From Bacillota bacterium (GTDB taxonomy: Bacteria > Bacillota > Clostridia > Lachnospirales > Cellulosilyticaceae): a stretch of 5,388 nucleotides of DNA. Numbering within the stretch: position 1 is the stretch's first letter; the number at the start of each line of letters is the position of its first letter. A model generated the notes under the pieces. The model was not told the DNA's origin and ran no database searches. It worked only from the letters and a program-made list of their open reading frames with translations. The position numbers and the translations under genes were made by a program. Where the stretch lies: the NCBI GenBank assembly GCA_023457875.1, contig JAEXBC010000269.1, positions 1 to 5,388 of the forward strand. Direction: 5' to 3'. Positions 1 through 4,898 of the stretch are shown piece by piece.

Positions 1-40
1 ATTTTTAAAGAGTATTTTGCATAAAATGCTCTTTAAAAAT
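1..40. repeat. Long AT-rich palindrome / stem-loop
   Basis: Positions 1-18 pair with 23-40 around a GCAT loop, giving an 18-bp stem. The only non-Watson-Crick pair is T13 with G28, a G-U wobble in a + strand RNA but an A-C mismatch in a - strand RNA, so + strand folding is favoured. It may terminate a gene lying to the left. It lacks the usual T-tract after the stem, since the 3' arm ends in an A-run, so a classical intrinsic terminator is not certain. A palindromic repeat or element end is the alternative. The element may extend beyond the left edge. Confidence 0.6.
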
Positions 41-54
41 CTAGTCAACTGGGG

Positions 55-75
55 TTTGGGGATGTAGTCCCCAAG
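55..75. repeat. GGGG/CCCC stem-loop upstream of the hydrolase gene
   Basis: TTGGGGA at 56-62 pairs perfectly with TCCCCAA at 68-74 around a 5-base TGTAG loop; T55 and G75 add a G-U wobble. The G-rich stem stands out in AT-rich surroundings. It is followed by GATTTTAATAAATATT, a weak T-rich tail, so it could be a terminator. A repeated intergenic hairpin or the end of a mobile element is equally possible. It sits where the promoter and 5' end of the next gene would be expected. Confidence 0.5.
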
Positions 76-99
76 ATTTTAATAAATATTTCAACTAAA

Positions 100-948
100 G
101 TGTTACAATTTTGCTTGACCAGCTCACAGGATGCAGCAGGTGATATCATGTATATTGTAACTGGCGATGAAAAAGCACTTGTGGTGGATACTACACTTGG
201 AGCTGGTAATATAAAAAAATTAGTGGAATTTTTGACAGACCTGCCATATGAGGTAGTACTGACACACGGACATGTAGATCATATTGGCGGTATGTTTGGA
301 TTTGACCAAGTATACCTTAATGAAAAGGATTGGAATATTGTCGAAGACAATAGAAATTTTAAATTTAAGGTCAATGCCTACTTTGGCGGTATACATGATG
401 CTTCTATCTCAAAAATTATTACGGAAGCTGATTTTGAGACAACTACCATTGTCAAGTTAAATCCACTTAATGCAGGAGATACATTTGACCTTGGTCATTA
501 TACAGTAGAGGTTCTAGAGGCTATGGGTCATACACAGGGGAGCGTTGCTCTTCTATTTAAAGAAGATAGATTATTACTGACGGGAGATGCAGTTAATACT
601 CATACTTATATGTTCTTTGACTATTCAACAACCCTTGAGACTTACTATAAGGTACTCAAAAAATTAAATGCCCATGCTAATGAATGGGATGCTTTATTGG
701 TATCTCATTCCACCTATATACCATATGATAAGTCCATGATTGATGACTGCATTGAGATATGTGAGGAGATTGTAGAGACTGGCGTATCAAAGGGACAGGT
801 AGTAGCTACTCAAATTACGCAGCAATATGGCTATACAGAGGTATTTCTTGCAAAGGAAATAGACCCTCATACTGATAAGAGAATAGATGGAAAAGTAGGC
901 AATATTTTTTATGACACATCTGCCATATATGATGCTGAACCTCAATAG
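100..948 (+). CDS. MBL-fold metallo-hydrolase (N-terminus uncertain)
   Basis: This 282-residue protein is a metallo-beta-lactamase-superfamily hydrolase, probably cytoplasmic since no signal peptide is visible. The metal-binding motif THGHVDH is at residues 55-61. Further ligands fit H144 (in GHTQGS), D163 (in LTGDA) and H203 (in VSHS), so both metal sites look intact. Family members cleave thioesters, lactones, phosphodiesters or other esters; the substrate cannot be read here. The GTG start at 100 has no recognisable ribosome binding site. The frame is open upstream to a stop at 34-36 but holds no better start. ATG 148 is preceded by AGGTGA at 138-143, but would drop the first strand. The usual N-terminal lead-in strand is short or absent, so the 5' end may be truncated or remodelled. 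The next gene begins 113 bases downstream with no clear terminator between, so co-transcription is possible. Confidence 0.85.
   Translation: MLQFCLTSSQDAAGDIMYIVTGDEKALVVDTTLGAGNIKKLVEFLTDLPYEVVLTHGHVDHIGGMFGFDQVYLNEKDWNIVEDNRNFKFKVNAYFGGIHDASISKIITEADFETTTIVKLNPLNAGDTFDLGHYTVEVLEAMGHTQGSVALLFKEDRLLLTGDAVNTHTYMFFDYSTTLETYYKVLKKLNAHANEWDALLVSHSTYIPYDKSMIDDCIEICEEIVETGVSKGQVVATQITQQYGYTEVFLAKEIDPHTDKRIDGKVGNIFYDTSAIYDAEPQ
138..143 (+). promoter_or_regulatory. Possible internal ribosome binding site of the MBL gene
   Basis: AGGTGA lies four bases before ATG 148 and matches the anti-Shine-Dalgarno of 16S rRNA. It is better than anything in front of GTG 100. If used, the protein would start at the strand MYIVTGDEKALVVD and be 266 residues long. 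It may equally be a chance match within the coding sequence. Confidence 0.3.
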
Positions 949-962
949 CATCTCCTTTGTTA

Positions 963-978
963 GCATTAATGCATTAAG
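963..978. repeat. Small tandem/palindromic repeat between MBL and GTPase genes
   Basis: GCATTAAT is followed directly by GCATTAAG, a tandem repeat with 7 of 8 bases identical. The arrangement creates two overlapping perfect palindromes, GCATTAATGC (963-972) and TTAATGCATTAA (966-977). It lies in the 113-base gap before the GTPase-nuclease gene and could be a regulator binding site, but an AT-rich repeat of this size can arise by chance. I see no convincing promoter next to it. Confidence 0.3.
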
Positions 979-1052
979 AACATAGGACGAAACTTTTTAA
1001 CCATAGTGCAAAAATTGAATGTAAAGAAATAGACAGCAGAGTAAAGGATTTG

Positions 1053-1058
1053 AAGGAG
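1053..1058 (+). promoter_or_regulatory. Ribosome binding site setting the GTPase start
   Basis: AAGGAG ends three bases before ATG 1062. Spacing is a little short, but the resulting N-terminus MKKLVIGILAHVDAGKTT matches the start of TetM/EF-G-type proteins. The in-frame TTG at 1050 would add four residues and overlaps this site, with only AAAGGA one base away from it, so ATG 1062 is preferred. Confidence 0.65.
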
Positions 1059-1061
1059 CTT

Positions 1062-3719
1062 ATGAAAAAATTAGTTATTGGAATATTAGCACATGTAGAT
1101 GCTGGTAAGACAACCTTATCAGAAAGTATGCTTTATCTAAGCGGTAAGATTAGAAAATTAGGAAGAGTGGATAATAAGGATGCCTATTTAGATACTTATG
1201 AACTAGAAAAGGCAAGAGGGATTACTATTTTTTCTAAGCAGGCAAACTTTGAAGTGGATGGCGTGGAGATTACTTTGTTAGACACGCCAGGACATATAGA
1301 CTTTTCTGCTGAAATGGAGAGAACACTTCAGGTATTAGATTATGCCATTTTAGTGATAAGTGGTGCAGATGGTGTTCAAGGACATACACAAACGTTATGG
1401 CGATTATTTGATAGGTATAAAATACCGGTTTTTTTATTTATCAATAAGATGGATCAAAAAGGTACGGACAAGTCAAAATTGATGGAGTCATTAAAAAAGC
1501 AGCTGGATCATGGGTGTACTGAATTTGGACAAGGTGAAACAGATAGTTTTTACGATCAATTGGCGATGTGTGATGAAACACTTATGGAGATCTATTTGGA
1601 AAGGGGGCATATTGAAACGAAAGAGATAGCGCACGCCATAAAGGAGCGCAAGGTATTTCCCTGTTTTTTTGGTGCAGCTATTAAATTAGAGGGGGTTGCC
1701 CCTTTTATGCAAGATATAGTTAAATACGCCACATTCCCCTCCTATTCAAAAGATTTTGGAGCTAAAATATTCAAGATTTCTAGAGATGAGCAGGGTAATC
1801 GATTGACCCATATGAAGCTTACAGGCGGAAGGCTTAAAGTGAAGGATACTTTAACCAATAATGGTTGGGAGGAGAAGATCAATCAGATTCGAATATACTC
1901 TGGTGCCAAATTTGAAGTGGTAAGTGAAGTGGAGGCAGGAGGAATATGTGCTGTGACAGGTCTTACGAATACTACTCCTGGAGAAGGGTTGGGAATAGAG
2001 GTGACTTCGACCATGCCACTCTTACAACCAGTACTCACCTATCAAGTTATACTTCCAGAGGGGTGTAACCCGAGGGTAATGCTTCCTAAGTTACGTCAGC
2101 TTGAAGAAGAGGAACCACAACTTCATATTGTATGGGATGAGGAACTAAGCGAAATTCAGGTACAGATTATGGGAGAAGTTCAAATAGAAATTTTACAAAA
2201 CCTTATTCAAAGTCGTTTTGGCATTCTTGTAGCATTTGATTCGGGAAGCATTGTTTATAAAGAAACAATTGATAGCTTAGTAGAAGGTGTAGGACATTTT
2301 GAGCCCCTAAGGCACTATGCAGAGGTTCATTTGCTATTGGAACCACAAGAGCCGGGAAGTGGCTTGCAGTTTGCACTCGCATGTAGCGAGGATGTATTGG
2401 ATAAGAATTGGCAGAGACTGATTTTGTCTCATTTACAGGAAAAGGAGCATAAGGGTGTTTTGACTGGTTCAATGATTACAGATATGAAAATAACTTTAGT
2501 CGCAGGGCGCGCCCATAAAAAGCATACAGAAGGTGGAGATTTTAGAGAGGCGACTTATCGTGCAGTACGCCAAGGTTTAAAACAAGCAAAATCAATATTA
2601 TTAGAGCCTTATTATGCTTTTTCGTTGGAACTGCCCGAAAAAATGGTGGGTCGTGCGATGACTGATATTGAGAAAATGCATGGGGTATGTGAAATTTCGA
2701 AGACAGATGAGAATGTGGCTGTTCTGGTGGGGAGTGCCCCTGTAGTTACCATGAGAAATTATCAGCGAGAGGTAATGGCCTATACGAAGGGGCAGGGGAG
2801 ATTATTTTGTAATTTAAAGGGATATGAACCCTGTCATAATACTGAGGAAGTGATACAAAGTATAGGATACGATTCAGAAAAGGATATTGATAATCCAACG
2901 GGTTCTGTATTTTGCTCCCATGGGGCTGGTTTTTTAGTGAAGTGGGATGAAGTTAAGGCTTATATGCATGTGGAGGCTTATTTGCAGGATGAAAAAGAGG
3001 ATTTATCCAAAAAAGAGGTGATGAAACAGACGTCCTTTAGGGAGGAAGAATGGATTAGCTTAGAAGAGATCGACCAGATTATGAATAAAACATTTTATGC
3101 GAACCAAGGGGAAAAATCTATTTGGCGAAGACAAAGTGCAGTCCAACAAAGTTATGATAGATCTATTACCCAAGCGGCGATGCGCAAAGAGGTCAAGGAA
3201 GAGTTTCTACTTGTGGATGCCTATAATATTATTTTTGCATGGGACGAGCTAAAGCATATGGTTGATGATAACATGGAGGGGGCTAGAGTTAAATTACTGG
3301 ATTGTTTAAGTAACTATCAAGGGATTAAAAAGTGTCACATCATCGTTGTATTTGATGCCTATCGTGTGGAGGGGCACCGAGAAGAAATGATGCAGTATCA
3401 TAATATATATATGGTATATACCAAGGAGGCCCAGACAGCCGATCATTATATCGAGAGGTTTGTACATGATTATCAAGGGAAGTATCATGTGACAGTAGCA
3501 ACATCAGATGGTCTACAACAGATTATCATTAGGGGAAAAGGAGCCGCCTTATTATCAGCTAGAGAGTTGAAGGAAGAAATTGATAGGGCCAATGAAAATA
3601 TGATGAAGGCCTACCAAGAAAAACAAGTTGTGGAACGTAATTATCTCGTTGATGCCTTATCCCAAGAAACAAAACAACAGATACAGGATTTACTTACAAA
3701 GCAGGAACCAGAAAAATAA
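1062..3719 (+). CDS. TetM/EF-G-like translational GTPase fused to a Rae1/YacP-like NYN nuclease
   Basis: This 885-residue cytoplasmic protein should act on the ribosome. The GTPase has all G motifs: AHVDAGKTT (10-18), RGITI (52-56), DTPGH (74-78, with the catalytic His), NKMD (128-131) and FGAA (203-206). EF-G-like domains II to V follow to about residue 640. LLEPY near 515 marks entry into domain V, as in TetM. TetM ends near 640 residues, but here a charged linker (about 645-713) leads to an NYN domain at 714 to about 860. That domain shows LLVDAYN (D719, N722), VVFDA (D765), TADHYIE (D794), ATSD (D816) and SAREL, the pattern of Rae1/YacP, which cuts mRNA in the ribosomal A site. The domain IV tip reads AHKKHTEGGDFR (484-495), without the Ser-Pro-Val of TetM, so tetracycline protection is doubtful. 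A role in ribosome rescue or mRNA cleavage is inference. The iron-sulfur flavoprotein gene follows 41 bases later. Confidence 0.9.
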   Translation: MKKLVIGILAHVDAGKTTLSESMLYLSGKIRKLGRVDNKDAYLDTYELEKARGITIFSKQANFEVDGVEITLLDTPGHIDFSAEMERTLQVLDYAILVISGADGVQGHTQTLWRLFDRYKIPVFLFINKMDQKGTDKSKLMESLKKQLDHGCTEFGQGETDSFYDQLAMCDETLMEIYLERGHIETKEIAHAIKERKVFPCFFGAAIKLEGVAPFMQDIVKYATFPSYSKDFGAKIFKISRDEQGNRLTHMKLTGGRLKVKDTLTNNGWEEKINQIRIYSGAKFEVVSEVEAGGICAVTGLTNTTPGEGLGIEVTSTMPLLQPVLTYQVILPEGCNPRVMLPKLRQLEEEEPQLHIVWDEELSEIQVQIMGEVQIEILQNLIQSRFGILVAFDSGSIVYKETIDSLVEGVGHFEPLRHYAEVHLLLEPQEPGSGLQFALACSEDVLDKNWQRLILSHLQEKEHKGVLTGSMITDMKITLVAGRAHKKHTEGGDFREATYRAVRQGLKQAKSILLEPYYAFSLELPEKMVGRAMTDIEKMHGVCEISKTDENVAVLVGSAPVVTMRNYQREVMAYTKGQGRLFCNLKGYEPCHNTEEVIQSIGYDSEKDIDNPTGSVFCSHGAGFLVKWDEVKAYMHVEAYLQDEKEDLSKKEVMKQTSFREEEWISLEEIDQIMNKTFYANQGEKSIWRRQSAVQQSYDRSITQAAMRKEVKEEFLLVDAYNIIFAWDELKHMVDDNMEGARVKLLDCLSNYQGIKKCHIIVVFDAYRVEGHREEMMQYHNIYMVYTKEAQTADHYIERFVHDYQGKYHVTVATSDGLQQIIIRGKGAALLSARELKEEIDRANENMMKAYQEKQVVERNYLVDALSQETKQQIQDLLTKQEPEK

Positions 3720-3747
3720 GCTATCAAAAGATGGCATTTATAAAAGT

Positions 3748-3753
3748 GGAGGG
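3748..3753 (+). promoter_or_regulatory. Ribosome binding site setting the flavoprotein start
   Basis: GGAGGG lies seven bases before ATG 3761, an ideal spacing. The in-frame ATG at 3755 is only one base from it. The ATG at 3731 lies upstream of it with no site of its own. Starting at 3761 also puts the first flavodoxin-like strand, MKIVCVSAS, at the N-terminus, as usual for the family. Confidence 0.75.
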
Positions 3754-3760
3754 AATGAAG

Positions 3761-4432
3761 ATGAAAATTGTATGTGTATCAGCATCCAATACGCAATTAC
3801 CTGACAACAAGAGTACATCTATAGCAGTGTGCTATTTAATAAAAGAGATTATCCATCACGACATTAATGAAGAGACAATAGTTGATGTTGTTGCCCTTCG
3901 GGATTATCATCTCAAGTCATGCATATTATGTGGGGCATGTTTTGAAAAGGGAGATTGTATCTATGATGAGGACTTTAATCATTTGTTAAAGCAATTAGAA
4001 GATGCTCAAGGAATTTTTCTCGTTGTACCACATTATTCACCAATACCAGCTAAGTTAATGATGGCATTAGAGAAGGTCAATGAAATAACTTATACAGCCT
4101 GGCTTAATGATCCAAACTATCAATCTCCGTTTTATAATAAACCTGTAGGTATTATAGGTCACGGTGGAATGGTCGAAAGTGAAGCTAACCTAAGCTATTA
4201 TCACGATCATCTTGTGACACCAGTAGCTAATACGCTTAAATCCCTTTCTTTTAATGTGGTAAGGCCAAATGAAGTTTTTGAGAATGGTATTACCTTTGGA
4301 TTAAAGGATGAATCCTGTCTGAAAAAAGTAGAAAATGAAGTTTTTCCGGATATCATACAGGATTGGCAGATGATAGAGGAGCGAATAAAACCATTAATCA
4401 CTAATGTACGTAAGGTAATAGAGATGGAGTAA
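3761..4432 (+). CDS. Iron-sulfur flavoprotein, NADPH-dependent FMN reductase family
   Basis: This 223-residue protein has a flavodoxin-like fold beginning with strand MKIVCVSAS and a phosphate-loop-like segment with N16, S18 and T19. A compact cysteine motif, C54-x2-C57-x2-C60-x5-C66 followed by the acidic YDEDF, matches iron-sulfur flavoproteins (Isf-like), in which the cysteines hold a 4Fe-4S cluster beside FMN. VVPHYSPIPAKLMMALEKV (about 93-111) is the conserved second FMN-contact region, where the protein chooses between partners in the dimer. Such proteins pass electrons from ferredoxin or similar donors to quinones, oxygen or peroxide; the partner here is unknown. The length is normal for the family. 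The gene starts 41 bases after the GTPase-nuclease stop with no terminator, so the two are probably co-transcribed. Rubredoxin lies 175 bases downstream. Confidence 0.85.
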   Translation: MKIVCVSASNTQLPDNKSTSIAVCYLIKEIIHHDINEETIVDVVALRDYHLKSCILCGACFEKGDCIYDEDFNHLLKQLEDAQGIFLVVPHYSPIPAKLMMALEKVNEITYTAWLNDPNYQSPFYNKPVGIIGHGGMVESEANLSYYHDHLVTPVANTLKSLSFNVVRPNEVFENGITFGLKDESCLKKVENEVFPDIIQDWQMIEERIKPLITNVRKVIEME

Positions 4433-4530
4433 CAACCAGTATTTCTATTTTATAAGTTTTGGTGAAATATCCACAAGATTTTTAAAGGTCATAGAAGTAT
4501 GGGATTTAATAAAATTTGTTAGGCGACCAG

Positions 4531-4559
4531 TTGAATTATATGGGACAAAATGTTAAACT
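4531..4559 (+). promoter_or_regulatory. Candidate promoter of the rubredoxin gene
   Basis: TTGAAT (4531-4536) and TAAACT (4554-4559) are 17 bases apart. Each matches four of six bases of the sigma-A consensus, and a TG extended -10 precedes the second at 4551-4552. The 175-base gap after the flavoprotein gene leaves room for an independent promoter, but these boxes are modest and AT-rich DNA gives false matches. Confidence 0.35.
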
Positions 4560-4573
4560 AAAATAGCTTAGTT
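4556..4573. promoter_or_regulatory. Inverted repeat, possible operator before rubredoxin
   Basis: AACTAA at 4556-4561 is mirrored by TTAGTT at 4568-4573 with a six-base spacer. The repeat overlaps the candidate -10 box and the expected transcription start, where a repressor could act. The half-sites are short and A/T-rich, so chance is a real alternative. No regulator family is assigned. Confidence 0.25.
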
Positions 4574-4607
4574 ATTTAATACAACAAAGAAAAGAGGAGG
4601 TATTATA

Positions 4608-4763
4608 ATGCAAAAATATGAATGTCCTTGTGGGTATGTTTATGATCCTGAAGTAGGAGATCCAGAAAATGGAATTGCTCCTGGTACAGCTTGGGAAGAT
4701 CTTCCAGAAGATTGGGCTTGCCCAGTTTGTGGGTTAGACAAAGAAAGTTTTTCAGCACTTTAA
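4608..4763 (+). CDS. Rubredoxin with a CxC first knuckle
   Basis: This 51-residue rubredoxin is a small cytoplasmic one-electron carrier that binds one iron through four cysteines. The family core is clear: [19 protein letters not shown] (9-27), WEDLPEDW (29-36) and the second knuckle C38-P-V-C41-G. The first knuckle reads C6-P-C8-G, one residue shorter than the usual CxxCG, while the rest of the protein keeps normal length and spacing. The start is secure: AGAGGAGG (4593-4600) lies seven bases before the ATG. The gene follows the iron-sulfur flavoprotein, a plausible but unproven redox partner. It ends just before a strong stem-loop, so it is probably the last gene of its transcript. Confidence 0.93.
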   Translation: MQKYECPCGYVYDPEVGDPENGIAPGTAWEDLPEDWACPVCGLDKESFSAL

Positions 4764-4773
4764 TTGGCAAAGT

Positions 4774-4817
4774 TAAGCGGTAAAACACAAGCAAAGGTAG
4801 CTGTGTTTTACCGCTTA
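4774..4817. terminator. Strong stem-loop after rubredoxin, probable terminator
   Basis: AAGCGGTAAAACACA (4775-4789) is perfectly complementary to 4802-4816 around a 12-base loop, and T4774-A4817 adds a sixteenth pair. With a small bulge, GCAAA just outside pairs with TTTGC at 4818-4822. It begins 11 bases after the rubredoxin stop. The downstream tract ATTTGCATTTATAT is T-rich but interrupted, so termination may be incomplete. The stem is equally strong in both directions. Confidence 0.75.
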
Positions 4818-4818
4818 T

Positions 4819-4847
4819 TTGCATTTATATAAAGCACATACTATATT
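4819..4847 (+). promoter_or_regulatory. Candidate promoter of the radical SAM gene
   Basis: TATATT (4842-4847) matches five of six bases of the sigma-A -10 consensus and has TTGCAT (4819-4824) 17 bases upstream as a weak -35. Transcription would start near 4854, about 45 bases before the ATG. It lies just after the rubredoxin terminator, where an independent promoter would be expected. Confidence 0.45.
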
Positions 4848-4874
4848 ACTAAAGGGGAAATGCTTTAGTAATAT
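4843..4874. promoter_or_regulatory. 12-bp inverted repeat overlapping the radical SAM promoter
   Basis: ATATTACTAAAG (4843-4854) is exactly mirrored by CTTTAGTAATAT (4863-4874) with an 8-base GGGAAATG centre. TACT (4839-4842) and AGTA (4877-4880) extend the symmetry with a two-base offset. The left arm overlaps the candidate -10 box and the right arm ends 13 bases before the ribosome binding site, so operator function is likely. No T-tract follows, so it is not a standard terminator. An mRNA 5' hairpin is the alternative. Confidence 0.5.
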
Positions 4875-4898
4875 GAAGTACAAGTAGGGAGGGGCAAT

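Noticed and set aside
1005..1043. Short leader peptide that could control the GTPase gene by attenuation, as upstream of tet(M)
   Set aside because: The only short frames here (GTG 1007 with 8 codons; ATG 1019, which stops at once) lack ribosome binding sites, and no paired alternative hairpins are visible.
2203..2472. 89-residue reading frame on the - strand
   Set aside because: It lies wholly inside the GTPase-nuclease gene, has no recognisable motif, and is best explained as an antisense shadow.
3306..3488. 60-residue - strand frame rich in Ile and Leu, suggesting a small membrane protein
   Set aside because: It is antisense to the highly conserved NYN nuclease domain, and its hydrophobicity follows from complementing that coding sequence.
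1062..3719. Annotating the GTPase as a classical tetracycline resistance gene (tetM/tetO/tetW)
   Set aside because: The protein is about 245 residues longer than TetM, the tip loop lacks Ser-Pro-Val, and a nuclease domain is attached. Only the family, not the resistance function, is supported.
4207..4401. 64-residue - strand frame
   Set aside because: It lies inside the flavoprotein gene on the opposite strand, with no family resemblance.
4490..4566. Very short frames beginning at ATG 4499 and ATG 4540
   Set aside because: They are seven to eight codons long and lack a ribosome binding site.
100..4763. MBL protein, flavoprotein and rubredoxin as a split flavodiiron (rubredoxin:oxygen oxidoreductase) system
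   Set aside because: Flavodiiron MBL domains carry a HxExD metal motif. The protein here has HGHVDH, the hydrolase pattern, and its gene is separated from the other two by the large GTPase gene.
4603..4824. 73-residue - strand frame
   Set aside because: It is antisense to rubredoxin and reads through the terminator hairpin. Rubredoxin on the + strand is unmistakable.
4843..4874. Riboswitch before the radical SAM gene
   Set aside because: The leader holds a single simple hairpin and is too short for a known aptamer plus expression platform. An operator reading fits better.
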